Part shown: in pieces, positions 50,074-59,737 of the stretch
Numbering within the stretch: position 1 is the stretch's first letter
Layout of the letters: every line of letters begins with the position of its first letter
From: Pyxidicoccus xibeiensis
Lineage (GTDB): Bacteria > Myxococcota > Myxococcia > Myxococcales > Myxococcaceae
Length of the DNA stretch: 64,000 bases
Direction of reading: 5' to 3'
Assembly (NCBI RefSeq): GCF_024198175.1
Contig: NZ_JAJVKV010000005.1
Location: 620,001 to 684,000, forward strand
The notes under the pieces: generated by a model
What the model was told of the DNA's origin: nothing
Seen by the model: the letters and a program-made list of their open reading frames with translations, nothing else
The model's database searches: none
Position numbers and translations under genes: made by a program

Positions 50074-51860
50074 CGGCGCCGGAGGGCTTGCGCGGGCTGG
50101 CGCGGTGGATGGCGCGCCCGGCGCTCCTGGGCAGCAGCGTGGGCATCGTCCTGGCGATGCTGCACGGGTGGCTCACGGACGCGGTGCCGGAGGGGACCTG
50201 GGGTCCGCTGGTGCTCCTGGTGCTGGGCTCGCTGGCCATCTCGCTGTGGTTCATCGGCGTGCACGGCCGGCGCACGCTGCGCGTGCTGTACGCGCTGGGC
50301 GAGGGGCGGCAGCAGCCCTCGTCGGAGTCGCTGCGCACCGCGCTGCTGGAGGCCCGCATCTTCCCGGAGCGGTGCTTCACCTTCGTCCTCCAGAACTGGC
50401 TGGTCGGCTCGCTGGTGCTGGCGTGCCTCTTCGGCCTGCGCACGGACGTGCCCTGGACGCTGGGGCTGCGCATCGTCCTGGTGGGCGCGTCCCTGGGGCC
50501 GCTGAGCGCGCTGCTCATCTACCTGCTGGTGGCGCGCCGCGGGCGCAAGGCCGTGGAGCTCATCGCCGCGCAGGGGCTGTCGCCGCTGGAGGTGGTGGCC
50601 ACGGCGCCGCCCCGGCGCATGCACATCCGCCGGCGCATGGTGCTCTTCACCGCCATCGCGGTGCTGAGCCCGTCGCTCTTCATCCTCGATGCGGCCGTCT
50701 CCCGGGCCGTGCGCGCGATGGACGAAATCGTGGCGGCGTCCTCGCCCGAGCTGCAGCAGGCGGCGGTGGAGCGCGCCCAGGACGGCAGCGGGCTGGCGGT
50801 GGCGGCGCTGGTCGCCATCCTGGTGATGCTCACCGCCTACCTGGGCGGCACCGTCATCGCCGAGCCGCTGCGCTCCATCACGGAAGACGCCACCCGCATC
50901 GCCCAGGGTGACCTGCGCCCGCCGCGCGTCATCGCCGCGGAGGACGAGGTGTGGGCCACGTCCGCCGCCTTCGCGCAGATGCAGGCCCAGCTGGGCCAGG
51001 CCCTCACGCAGCTGCGGCGCGCGGGCCTCCAGATCTCCACCACCACCGAGCAGCTGGTGGCGACGTCGGGTGAGCAGGAGTCCGGCGCGGACGAGCAGGC
51101 CAGCTCGCTCAACGTGACGAGCGCCACCACGGAGGAGCTGGCGCGCTCGGCACAGCAGATTGCCGGCAACGCCGAGTCCGTGTCCGCCATCGCCGAGACG
51201 ACCTTCGGTGCCGCGCAGACGGGCCAGCGGGGCGCGGCCGCCTTCCTGGGCGCCATGCAGCGCATGAAGGAGGACAACCAGGCCATCGCCGACGCCGTGG
51301 TCCGCCTCAACAAGCGCGTGCAGCAGATTGGCAAGGTGGTCGAGTTCATCAACGAGATTGCCGACAAGTCGGACCTGCTGGCGCTGAACGCGGAGCTGGA
51401 GGGCACCAAGGCGGGCGAGGTGGGGCGGGGCTTCTCGCTGGTGGCCGCGGAGATGCGCCGGCTGGCGGAGAACGTCATCCGCTCCACCAAGGCGATTGAG
51501 CAGCTCATCGAGGAGATTCGCGACGCCACCAACGCGGCGGTGATGGCCACCGAGGCGGGGCTGAAGACGACGGACGCGGGCACGGTGCTGGCGGCGCAGG
51601 TGGACGAGAGCCTGAGCCTCATCCTGGAGCTGGCGCGGCAGACGTCGCACGCGGTGCGCAGCATCTCGCTGGCGACGCAGCAGCAGCAGACGGGCACGGA
51701 CCAGCTCGCCGCCGCCATGGGCGACATCCTCCGTGTCACCGAGCAGAACTCGGCGGCGACGAAGCAGATGGCCGCGGCCAACGCGGACCTGGCCTCGCTG
51801 TCGCGGGACTTGAAGCGGGTGGTGGAGCGCTTCCACGTGGGCGCGGGGGAGGAGTCATGA
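50070..51860 (+). CDS. methyl-accepting chemotaxis receptor 1, membrane-bound
   Basis: A 596-residue receptor. The N-terminal half holds four to six hydrophobic helices (for example LVLLVLGSLAISLWFIGV, NWLVGSLVLACLFGL, GLAVAALVAILVMLTAYLGGTVI) instead of a large periplasmic sensor. HAMP-like EPLRSITEDATRIAQGDL follows. The cytoplasmic coiled coil includes the signalling tip DKSDLLALNAELEGTKAGEVGRGFSLVAAEMRRLAENV, with the 'ELEGTKAG' form also seen in FrzCD. It probably senses a membrane or energy-related signal. ATGA overlaps both sides. Confidence 0.88.
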   Translation: MTAPEGLRGLARWMARPALLGSSVGIVLAMLHGWLTDAVPEGTWGPLVLLVLGSLAISLWFIGVHGRRTLRVLYALGEGRQQPSSESLRTALLEARIFPERCFTFVLQNWLVGSLVLACLFGLRTDVPWTLGLRIVLVGASLGPLSALLIYLLVARRGRKAVELIAAQGLSPLEVVATAPPRRMHIRRRMVLFTAIAVLSPSLFILDAAVSRAVRAMDEIVAASSPELQQAAVERAQDGSGLAVAALVAILVMLTAYLGGTVIAEPLRSITEDATRIAQGDLRPPRVIAAEDEVWATSAAFAQMQAQLGQALTQLRRAGLQISTTTEQLVATSGEQESGADEQASSLNVTSATTEELARSAQQIAGNAESVSAIAETTFGAAQTGQRGAAAFLGAMQRMKEDNQAIADAVVRLNKRVQQIGKVVEFINEIADKSDLLALNAELEGTKAGEVGRGFSLVAAEMRRLAENVIRSTKAIEQLIEEIRDATNAAVMATEAGLKTTDAGTVLAAQVDESLSLILELARQTSHAVRSISLATQQQQTGTDQLAAAMGDILRVTEQNSAATKQMAAANADLASLSRDLKRVVERFHVGAGEES

Positions 51861-53677
51861 GCGGGCGCAACGGTCCCCGGCGGGCCTCGTTCAGCCGGCA
51901 CCTGACGCTTCCCATTCCCCTGGCCAACCTGATGGGGGCGGCGCTCAGCCTGTACTTCGCGTCACTCACCCTGGCGAGCGAGCTGAACGCGCTCCAGCTG
52001 GAGTCGCTGGCGGTGCTGGGCGGCACGCTGACGGCGGTGGCCCTGGGCCTGGGCGCCATGGTGGCGCTGACCCGGCTGGGCACCCTGCGCGGGCTGGAGC
52101 GCGGGGACGTGCCCTCCACCCCGGAGAAGCTGGCCGCTGCGGTGGCCGAGGTGACGCGGGCTCCGGACGAGGCCTTCCTCGGCTCGCTGGGCATGTGGCT
52201 GCTCACCACCGTCTCGCTGGGGCTGGCCATGTGGGGCGTGGCCGGGGTGGAGCGCGGGGTGGCGCTGAAGATTGCCGGGCTGGGGCTGCTGTTCGGGCCG
52301 CTCACCTCGCTGCTGGTGCACTGCCTCGTCATCCTCCGCTCCCGCCGGGTGGTGCTGTGGCTGGCGGAGCTGGGCATGTCGCCGTCGCAGCTCATCGCGG
52401 CCATGCCCCGCCGGGCGGAGATTCGCGCGCGGCTGGTGGCCTTCACCTTCATCTCCGTGGTGACGCCGGCGGTGCTGTCCGCCCGGCTCGCCTCGGCGCT
52501 GGGGCACGACTTCTTCGTGAGGCTGATGGCGGAGCAGGACGTGGCCGCGCGGGTGGCGCTGGCGGCCACGCTGCGCATGCAGGCGCTCTCGTCCGGCGGC
52601 GGGCTCGTCATCCTCGTCTTCGGCCTGGCGCTGACCACGGCCTACCTGGGCGGCACGCTGCTGGGCCGACCCCTGCGCGAGCTGTCCGGCGAGGCGCGGC
52701 GCATCGCCGAGGGCGACCTGGCCAGCCCGCGCGTGGTGCCGGCCGAGGATGAAATCTGGGACGTGTCCGCCGCCTTCACCACCATGCGGGCGCACCTGGC
52801 GGACGTGATGTCCCAGCTGCAGCGCGCCGGGGCGCAGATTTCGGCCACCACCGAGGAAATCCTCTCCACCTCCGGACGCTACGAGGCGGGGGCCACGGAG
52901 CAGGCCAGCTCGCTGGACGAGACGAGCGCCACCACGGAGGAGCTGGCGCGCTCGGCCCGGCAGATTGCGGAGAACGCGGGCTCGGTGTCGGAGATTGCGC
53001 ACCGCACGCTGGGGGCGGCGGAGCAGGGGCAGGGGAGCGCGGAGGCCTTCCTCGGCTCCATGGCGCGCATGCGCCAGGACAACGGGGCCATCGCCTCCGC
53101 GGTGGTGCGGCTGAACAAGCGCGTGCAGCAGATTGGCAAGATTGTCGAGTTCATCAACGGCGTGGCCGACAAGTCGGACCTGCTGGCGCTGAACGCGGAG
53201 CTGGAGGGCACCAAGGCGGGCGAGGTGGGGCGCGGCTTCTCGCTGGTGGCCGCGGAGATGCGCCGGCTGGCGGAGAACGTGCTGGAGTCCACCAAGGAGA
53301 TCGAGGGGCTCATCGAGGAGGTGCGCGAGGCCTCCGCGGCCGCCGTGTCCGCGACGGAGGGCGGCGTGCGCGCGGTGGAGACGGGCACCACGCTGGCGCA
53401 GCAGGTGTCCGAGTCGCTGCGGCAGATTGTCGACCTGGCCGGGCAGACGTCGGACGCGGTGCGCAGCATCTCGCTGGCGACGCAGCAGCAGCAGACGGGC
53501 ACGGATCAGCTCGCGGAGACGATGGCGGACATCCTCCGCATCACCCAGCAGAGCCTCAACGCCACGAAGCAGGTGAGCACCGCCAACACGGACCTGCTGG
53601 TCCTGGCGAGGGATTTGCGCGGCGTGGTGGAGCGCTTCCAGATTGGCCAGGAGACGCTTCGGGAGGATGGAGGGTGA
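51857..53677 (+). CDS. methyl-accepting chemotaxis receptor 2, paralogue of receptor 1
   Basis: A 606-residue receptor of the same plan: multi-helix N-terminus (LANLMGAALSLYFASLTLA, MWLLTTVSLGLAMWGVAG, VILVFGLALTTAYLGGTLLG region), HAMP-like RPLRELSGEARRIAEGDLASPRVV, and a near-identical signalling tip. The two receptors arose by tandem duplication and have diverged in the membrane part. Overlaps: ATGA with receptor 1 and GTGA with the kinase. Confidence 0.88.
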   Translation: MSGRNGPRRASFSRHLTLPIPLANLMGAALSLYFASLTLASELNALQLESLAVLGGTLTAVALGLGAMVALTRLGTLRGLERGDVPSTPEKLAAAVAEVTRAPDEAFLGSLGMWLLTTVSLGLAMWGVAGVERGVALKIAGLGLLFGPLTSLLVHCLVILRSRRVVLWLAELGMSPSQLIAAMPRRAEIRARLVAFTFISVVTPAVLSARLASALGHDFFVRLMAEQDVAARVALAATLRMQALSSGGGLVILVFGLALTTAYLGGTLLGRPLRELSGEARRIAEGDLASPRVVPAEDEIWDVSAAFTTMRAHLADVMSQLQRAGAQISATTEEILSTSGRYEAGATEQASSLDETSATTEELARSARQIAENAGSVSEIAHRTLGAAEQGQGSAEAFLGSMARMRQDNGAIASAVVRLNKRVQQIGKIVEFINGVADKSDLLALNAELEGTKAGEVGRGFSLVAAEMRRLAENVLESTKEIEGLIEEVREASAAAVSATEGGVRAVETGTTLAQQVSESLRQIVDLAGQTSDAVRSISLATQQQQTGTDQLAETMADILRITQQSLNATKQVSTANTDLLVLARDLRGVVERFQIGQETLREDGG

Positions 53678-56325
53678 CCCCGAGCGAGCGCCTGCTCAAG
53701 CAGTTCCGGGACCTGGTGACGGTGCGCCTGGAGCGCATCAACCGGTCGTTGATGGAGCTGGAGACCGGCGCGAACAACGCGGAGGCCGGACGGGGCGTGC
53801 TGCGCGAGCTGCACGGCCTCAAGGGCGAGGCCCGGATGATGGGCTTCGACGACATCAACGCGCTCGTCCATGAGATGGAGGAGCTCGTCCGTGCCACCGA
53901 GCCCCACCGCTACACCCTCACCGCGCCGTCCGCCGACGCGCTCCTGCACGCCGCGGACGCGGTGCTCCTGCTGTCCGGGGCGCTGCCCTCCGCGGACCCG
54001 CCGCCCGAGGTGGACAAGCTCGTCGTGGCACTCCAGGCGTGCATCCGCTCTGAGTCGGAACGTCTGCCCACGTCGCTCGTCCTGCCGCCCACCGTCGTCG
54101 CGGGGGGGGCCTCTTCGGGGCCAGCCTCCGCGCAGGGGCGGGGAGGCGCGGCGGTGGCTTCCGCGCCTCAGGCACGAGGGGCAGGCGCGGCGCGAGGAGC
54201 GGTCGATGGGGGCGGTAGGGGTGGGCCACCGGGGAGCGCGGAAGCCCTGGCGCGTGGTTCGATGGACGGGGCGGGCAGTGGAGGTCCGCAGGGCACTCCA
54301 GGCGTCCCGGCGCGGGGCCCTTCGCAAATGGCCGGTGCCGGAGGCCCGCCAGGCAGCCCCGAAGTCCCGTGGGAAGTGCCCGGTTCCAGTGGTCCCGGGC
54401 GAACCGAGCCGGTGGCCGTCGGGTCGCGCGTGCCGCCGCCGTCCGGCGCCTCGCGCAAGGACTGGCCCTCGGCCCCCCGGGTCGAGAGTGAGGCCACCTC
54501 GGTCGCGACGCGGACCGCACCCTCCGCCACGGCCACCGCCGCTGCGACGATGGGCCGACTCCCTGCCGCGGGTGCCCCCGCGGCGCGCGGGACGGGGGGC
54601 GGCACCATGCCGGCCACCCGAGGGACCGACGCGCGCATGGACACGGCGGTGCGCATCGGCGTGGCCAGCCTGGACCTGCTGACCAGCGCCGTCACCAACC
54701 TCACCCAGGTGGCGCGGCGGCGGGAGCTGGCCAATGTCCGGCGCCTCGCCCTGGCGCGCGAGCTGAGCCAACTGGCGCGGGAGGCCGAGGACCTGGGGCC
54801 CGCGGGCGCGGCGCTGGCCGCGCGGCTGGGCACCGCGAAGGAGCTGGCGGCCGCGCTCCACCGCGAGTCCAAGCTGCTGTCCAACGCGGAGCTGCGCGAC
54901 CTGGGCATGGTGGTGGAGGAGGTGCAGACGCTGCGCATGCTCCCGCTGTCCGTCCTCTTCGAGCCCTACCCGCGCATGGTGAGGGACCTGTCGCGCGCGC
55001 TGGGCAAGGAGGTGGAGCTCGTCGTCGACGGCGAGGACACCCGCGCGGACCGGGCCGTGGTGGAGGCGCTGCGCGAGCCGCTCATGCACCTGGTGCGCAA
55101 CGCTCTGGACCACGGGCTGGAGACGCGGGTGGACCGCGTGTCCTCGGACAAGAACCCCCGGGGCTGCCTCACGCTGCGCGCCGCGCGGGAGGGCAGCCGC
55201 ATCATCCTCCGCGTGGAGGACGACGGCATGGGGCTGGACCCTGCACAGCTCCGGAAGGTGGCCGTGCGCAAGGGCTTCCTGGACGAGAGCGCCGCCAATG
55301 CCCTGTCGGACGCCGCGGCCCGGGAGCTCATCTTCCTCGCGGGCTTCACCTCGCGCGAGGTGGTGACCGACCTGTCGGGTCGGGGCGTGGGGCTGGACGC
55401 GGTCCGCACCTCCATCCAGGCCCTGGGCGGCGACGTGGGCGTGGAGTCCGCGCCCGGGTGGGGCACCATCTTCGAGGTGCGGGTGCCCGTCTCCCTCACC
55501 GTGGCGCCGCTGCTCTTCATCCAGGTGGGTGAGGAGACGCTGGCCCTCAGCGCCACCCACGTCTCGCGGGCCCTCAAGGTGGAGCCCTCCGGCGTGTGCG
55601 AGGTGGCCGGGCGCCCATCGCTGCTGGTGGAGGGCCGCGTGCTGCCGCTCGCCCCGCTGGCCTCGCTGCTGGGCCTGGCGCCGGAGCGCCCCGTCCGCGA
55701 GGGCGAGCTCGTCCTCGCGGTGAAGAGCCAGGGCGGCGCGGCCGCGCTGGTGGTGGATCGGGTGCTGGAGGAGCGCGTCCAGGCCATCCTCCCCCTGAAG
55801 GGCGTGCTGGGGCGCTTTGCCCACCTCACCGGGGCCACATCCCTGGCGGATGGGCGCCTGGCCATGGTGCTGTCGGCCGCCTGGCTCACGGCGAGCGCCC
55901 AGGGCACCGCCCCCCCGAGGCTGGCGCGCTCGGCGTCCTCGCGGACCGAGTCCCGCCGGCGCCGCATCCTGGTGGTGGACGACTCCCCCCTCACCCGGGA
56001 GCTCATCTCCAACCTCCTGGAGGCGGTGGGGTACGACACCGTCATGGCCGCGGACGGGACGGAGGCCCTGGACGTCCTGGGCTCCCACCCCCTGTTGGAC
56101 CTGGTCGTCACGGACCTGGAGATGCCGGGGCTGGACGGCCTGGAGCTCACCCGGCGCCTCAAGGGCCACCCCGTCCACTCCCGCCTGCCTGTGGTCATCC
56201 TCACCACGCGTGGTGGGGAGGAGGACCGGCGGCGTGGGCTGGCGGCCGGGGCGGACGGCTACATCACCAAGGGCGACCTGGTCCGCCAGGACCTGGTGGA
56301 TGTGGTGGGGCGCCTGTTGGGCTGA
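53674..56325 (+). CDS. cheA: CheA-CheY hybrid histidine kinase (FrzE-like)
   Basis: An 883-residue kinase. Hpt domain at 1-110 with His47 (RELHGLKGEARMMGF). A long Ala/Gly/Pro-rich linker spans about 145-310. The dimerisation/kinase part has RELANVRRLALARELSQL, HLVRNALDHGLETRV (N-box), VEDDGMGLDP and GRGVGLDAVRTSIQALGG. The CheW-like domain (about 610-745) is followed by a receiver (about 765-883) with VVDDSPLTREL, phospho-Asp in VVTDLEMPGLDGL and Lys in YITKGDL. The same architecture as FrzE. GTG start overlaps receptor 2. Confidence 0.92.
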   Translation: MTPSERLLKQFRDLVTVRLERINRSLMELETGANNAEAGRGVLRELHGLKGEARMMGFDDINALVHEMEELVRATEPHRYTLTAPSADALLHAADAVLLLSGALPSADPPPEVDKLVVALQACIRSESERLPTSLVLPPTVVAGGASSGPASAQGRGGAAVASAPQARGAGAARGAVDGGGRGGPPGSAEALARGSMDGAGSGGPQGTPGVPARGPSQMAGAGGPPGSPEVPWEVPGSSGPGRTEPVAVGSRVPPPSGASRKDWPSAPRVESEATSVATRTAPSATATAAATMGRLPAAGAPAARGTGGGTMPATRGTDARMDTAVRIGVASLDLLTSAVTNLTQVARRRELANVRRLALARELSQLAREAEDLGPAGAALAARLGTAKELAAALHRESKLLSNAELRDLGMVVEEVQTLRMLPLSVLFEPYPRMVRDLSRALGKEVELVVDGEDTRADRAVVEALREPLMHLVRNALDHGLETRVDRVSSDKNPRGCLTLRAAREGSRIILRVEDDGMGLDPAQLRKVAVRKGFLDESAANALSDAAARELIFLAGFTSREVVTDLSGRGVGLDAVRTSIQALGGDVGVESAPGWGTIFEVRVPVSLTVAPLLFIQVGEETLALSATHVSRALKVEPSGVCEVAGRPSLLVEGRVLPLAPLASLLGLAPERPVREGELVLAVKSQGGAAALVVDRVLEERVQAILPLKGVLGRFAHLTGATSLADGRLAMVLSAAWLTASAQGTAPPRLARSASSRTESRRRRILVVDDSPLTRELISNLLEAVGYDTVMAADGTEALDVLGSHPLLDLVVTDLEMPGLDGLELTRRLKGHPVHSRLPVVILTTRGGEEDRRRGLAAGADGYITKGDLVRQDLVDVVGRLLG

Positions 56326-56406
56326 CGGGCGCCGCCCGCAACCTCCTGAGGACAGTCCCGTGCATTGGCTATACTCCCAACCTCGCGCACGGGGTATGGA
56401 CAGGGC

Positions 56407-57465
56407 ATGGGCAAGAAAGTGTCGGTGCTGGTGGTCGATGACTCACTCATCTGCCGACAGCTCATCTGCGACGCGCTGAGCAAGGACCCCGACATCGACG
56501 TCGTGGGTTCCTGCGCGGACGGCAAGCAGGCCATCGAGATGACGAAGGAGCTGCGTCCCCACGTCATCACCATGGACGTGGACATGCCCGTCATGGACGG
56601 GTTGACGGCCACCGAGCACATCATGGCCGAGTGCCCCACCCCCATCCTGGTGCTGACGGCGGACCCCCGCTCGCAGGCGCCGGAGCTGACGTACCGGGCG
56701 CTGGAGCTGGGGGCGCTCGCCCTTCAAATCAAGCCGGCCATCGACGCGGGGCCGGACGCGTGGAACCTGGTCCGCGAAATCAAGCTGCTGTCCTCGGTGC
56801 GCGTCATCCGCCACATCCGCCGGCCCCAGAAGGGGAACATCACCCCGCCCCGGGTGGCCACGTCGGTGCTGCCGGCGGTGTCCATGGGTGTGGTGGCGGT
56901 GGCGGCCAGCACGGGCGGGCCGCAGGTGCTCTTCCGGATGCTGTCGGAGCTGCCGGCGGACTTCGCCGCGCCCATCGTCGTCGTCCAGCACATCAACGCG
57001 GCCTTTGCCGAGTCGCTGGCGGGGTGGCTGGCCAACACGAGCAAGTTGAAGGTGCGGCTGGCCCAGGACGGCGAGCCGCTGATGCCGGGCCACGTGCTCA
57101 TCGCCCCCCCAGGGCAGCACCTGGTCATCCCCTTCCGGGGCCGGGTGGGGCTCAAGCCGGGCGTGGAGCGGGACGGGCACATGCCGTCCGGCACGGTGCT
57201 GCTGGAGAGCGCGGCGCGGACGTACGGGCGGCGCGCGGTGGGCCTGGTGCTGACGGGCATGGGCGCGGACGGCGCCGACGGGCTGCTGGCCATCAAGCAG
57301 GCGGGAGGCCTGGCGCTGGCGCAGAACGAGGAGTCCTGCGTGGTGTTCGGCATGCCGGGCGCGGCGGTGGAGCGCAAGGCGGTGGACCACCTCATCCATG
57401 GGGACGACGTCGCGGCCACGCTGGTGCGGCTGGCGCGCGGTGAGTCCCTCGCCGTGGGACGCTGA
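56407..57465 (+). CDS. cheB: CheB-type protein-glutamate methylesterase
   Basis: A 352-residue CheB: receiver (1-120; [11 protein letters not shown], phospho-Asp in [14 protein letters not shown]) and methylesterase domain with catalytic Ser in [18 protein letters not shown], His in [18 protein letters not shown] and Asp in [13 protein letters not shown]. It removes methyl groups from the two receptors. ATG 56407 was used; the 81-bp gap before it is the largest inside the operon. Confidence 0.93.
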   Translation: MGKKVSVLVVDDSLICRQLICDALSKDPDIDVVGSCADGKQAIEMTKELRPHVITMDVDMPVMDGLTATEHIMAECPTPILVLTADPRSQAPELTYRALELGALALQIKPAIDAGPDAWNLVREIKLLSSVRVIRHIRRPQKGNITPPRVATSVLPAVSMGVVAVAASTGGPQVLFRMLSELPADFAAPIVVVQHINAAFAESLAGWLANTSKLKVRLAQDGEPLMPGHVLIAPPGQHLVIPFRGRVGLKPGVERDGHMPSGTVLLESAARTYGRRAVGLVLTGMGADGADGLLAIKQAGGLALAQNEESCVVFGMPGAAVERKAVDHLIHGDDVAATLVRLARGESLAVGR

Positions 57466-57471
57466 ACCCGG

Positions 57472-58809
57472 GTGGGGGCCACCGGCGCGCAATGGGCTGG
57501 CGTGCGCGCCTTCCTCACGGCGCGTACGGGCATGTCGCTCAGCGGCCCCCAGGTCCGCCGGCTGGATGACCGGCTGGCGGAGCGCAGCCGGGGCCTCACC
57601 CCGCACCAGTACCTGATGTTCCTCAAGTCTCCGTCGGGCGCGCTGGAGCTGGAGGAGCTCATCTCCGCGGTGGTGGTGCACAAGACGGACCTCTTCCGGG
57701 ACGAGGTGCAGCTCTCCGCGTTCCGGGCCCAGGTGCTGGCGCCGCTGGTGGAGCGGGCGCGGCGGCCGCTGCGCATCTGGAGCGCGGGCTGCGCCACGGG
57801 CGAGGAGGTGGCCACGCTGCTGGTGCTGCTGGCGGAGGCGGGCGCGGACCCGGGCAGCACGGTGCTCGGCACGGACATCTCCGCGGAGGCGCTGCGGCGG
57901 GCGCGCTGGCTGGGCTTCACCCAGGAGCAGCTGCGCCGGGTGCCCAATGGGACGCGCGAGCGCTACTTCGTCCCGTCCGGGGAGCGCGTGGCCCTGGCGC
58001 CGTCCCTGCGCGAGCGGGCGAGCTTCCAGCTCCACAACCTGATGGACACGCCATACCCGGCGCCCCTGGGAGGCGGAGGGTTCGACGTCATCTTCTGCCG
58101 CAACGTGCTCATCTACTTCACGGTGGAGGCGTTCCAGCGCACGGTGGAGGCGCTCGCCGGCAGCCTGGTGCCGGGCGGGACGCTGGTGCTGTCCTCCTCG
58201 GAGCCGCTGCTCCAACTGCCCCCGTCGCTGCGGGTGCTGCGTGGGGAGCAGGCGTTCTTCTACGTCCGCGTGGACGGAGACACGGTGGGGCAGGGGAGCA
58301 CGACGACTCCCGGGCGGGGGGACGGCGTGAAGGGGCTGGGAGCCACCGGACGCATGCGTGAAGCGGAGCGCGTCGTCCAGGCTCCAGTCTCAACTGCGCC
58401 GGCCTTGCCGGCCCTGGCATCCACCGCCACGACGCGGCTGCCCGCCGAGCCTGTCACCGAGGATTCCCCCCCGACTGCTCCCGTCGACCCTGCCTTCGAA
58501 GAGGCGGACCTGCTGTTCGCCCGGGTCCTGGACGGCGCCGCCACGGGCGTGGCGGACGACGCGGCGGAGCGGGACCTGCGGCGCTGCCTGACGCTGGACC
58601 CGGACCACTCCGCCGCCCGCTATCTGCTCGGGTTGCTGCTGGAGCAGGGGCTCCGGCCCTCCGAGGCTTCCGTGGAGTACCGTCGCGCGCTCGAGTCCCT
58701 GGAGGCGGGCCGGGCCCGTCCGGTTCCCTTCTTCCTCAACCCCGCCCGGCTCCAGGTGGCCTGCGCCCACGCCGCCGAGCGCGTGGAGGCGGCCGTCCGC
58801 CGCCGCTGA
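57472..58809 (+). CDS. cheR: CheR methyltransferase with C-terminal TPR-like region (FrzF-like)
   Basis: A 445-residue CheR: N-terminal helical domain (MSLSGPQVRRLDDRLAERSRGL), SAM-binding RIWSAGCATGEEVATLLVLL, VLGTDISAEALRRAR, and FDVIFCRNVLIYF. A Pro/Thr-rich linker leads to a helical repeat at about 340-430 (CLTLDPDHSAARYLLGLLLEQGLRPSEASVEYRRAL) like the TPRs of FrzF. It methylates the receptors. GTG 57472 is 6 bp after cheB. Confidence 0.92.
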   Translation: MGATGAQWAGVRAFLTARTGMSLSGPQVRRLDDRLAERSRGLTPHQYLMFLKSPSGALELEELISAVVVHKTDLFRDEVQLSAFRAQVLAPLVERARRPLRIWSAGCATGEEVATLLVLLAEAGADPGSTVLGTDISAEALRRARWLGFTQEQLRRVPNGTRERYFVPSGERVALAPSLRERASFQLHNLMDTPYPAPLGGGGFDVIFCRNVLIYFTVEAFQRTVEALAGSLVPGGTLVLSSSEPLLQLPPSLRVLRGEQAFFYVRVDGDTVGQGSTTTPGRGDGVKGLGATGRMREAERVVQAPVSTAPALPALASTATTRLPAEPVTEDSPPTAPVDPAFEEADLLFARVLDGAATGVADDAAERDLRRCLTLDPDHSAARYLLGLLLEQGLRPSEASVEYRRALESLEAGRARPVPFFLNPARLQVACAHAAERVEAAVRRR

Positions 58810-58891
58810 CGGGGCGACCAGGCGGGCTCCCCGCCCCGGCGGTGCGAGAAGTCCGGACGGGAGGGGGATTTGGCCGTAAGATGCCACCCCC

Positions 58892-59737
58892 ATGCGAAGG
58901 CTCGTCCCGCTCGCCCTCCTGTTGTCTCTTCCTGGCTGCTTCTACCCCGCCGACCGCGGCCGCGCCCTCGAGGCGAAGGTGGACCGGCTCGGCGCCGACT
59001 CCGCCCAGATGCAGGCGGAGCTGAAGGAGGCGCGCGCGCAGCTCGCCGCCACCCTCCCGAAAATCGACGAGAAGGTCGCCGAGGTGACCAAGGCCCTCCA
59101 GGGCCTCGACACCGCCGCGCGCCGCAAGGATGCGGACATCGGCATCCAGCTCCAGAAGTCGGTGGAGGACCTCGCCCAGCTCCGAGGCCAGGTGGAGACC
59201 TACCTCCACAAAATCACCGAGCTGGAGACCGCCATCGGCGAGCAGGACAAGAAGCTCGTCGCCATCCAGGGCGCGGAGGCCGTGAAGGAGGCCGAGGCCA
59301 AGAAGAAGGCCGAGGAGCTCCAGCGCCCCGCCGACAAGCACGAGTTCCTCGCGCTCGCCCGGGAGAAGGCGAAGGCCGGAGACGTGCCCCTGGCCCGGCA
59401 GCTCTTCAACGAGTTCATGAAGAAGTGGGCCAAGGACCCGCTGGTGGGTGACGCCCACTACGGCCTCGGCGAGACGTACTACGCCGAGTCGCGCTGCCGC
59501 GAGGCCCTCTTCGAGTACGGCAAGGTGGTGCAGGACTACCCCAAGGCCTCCACCGCGGCGGATGCGTACCTGCGCTCCTCGGAGTGCTTCGCCAAGCTGA
59601 AGATGAAGGACGAGTCACGGCTGGCGCTGGAGGAGCTCGTGAAGGGCTACCCCAAGGCCCCCGCGGCCAAGACGGCGAAGGAGCGCCTCGCCGAGCTGGA
59701 CAAGGCGAAGGCGCCCGCGAAGAAGGGGAAGAAATGA
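58892..59737 (+). CDS. YbgF/CpoB-like TPR lipoprotein
   Basis: A 281-residue lipoprotein: lipobox LPGC (Cys about 15), a long coiled coil (about 25-145, rich in Lys/Glu/Gln/Leu), and three TPR-like units (FLALAREKAKAGDVPLARQLFNEFMKKW, DAHYGLGETYYAESRCREALFEYGKVV, DAYLRSSECFAKLKMKDESRLALEEL). The plan matches YbgF/CpoB of the Tol-Pal system, with a Lys-rich tail. Its stop overlaps the next gene (ATGA), so the two are co-translated. No tol genes are adjacent. Confidence 0.87.
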   Translation: MRRLVPLALLLSLPGCFYPADRGRALEAKVDRLGADSAQMQAELKEARAQLAATLPKIDEKVAEVTKALQGLDTAARRKDADIGIQLQKSVEDLAQLRGQVETYLHKITELETAIGEQDKKLVAIQGAEAVKEAEAKKKAEELQRPADKHEFLALAREKAKAGDVPLARQLFNEFMKKWAKDPLVGDAHYGLGETYYAESRCREALFEYGKVVQDYPKASTAADAYLRSSECFAKLKMKDESRLALEELVKGYPKAPAAKTAKERLAELDKAKAPAKKGKK

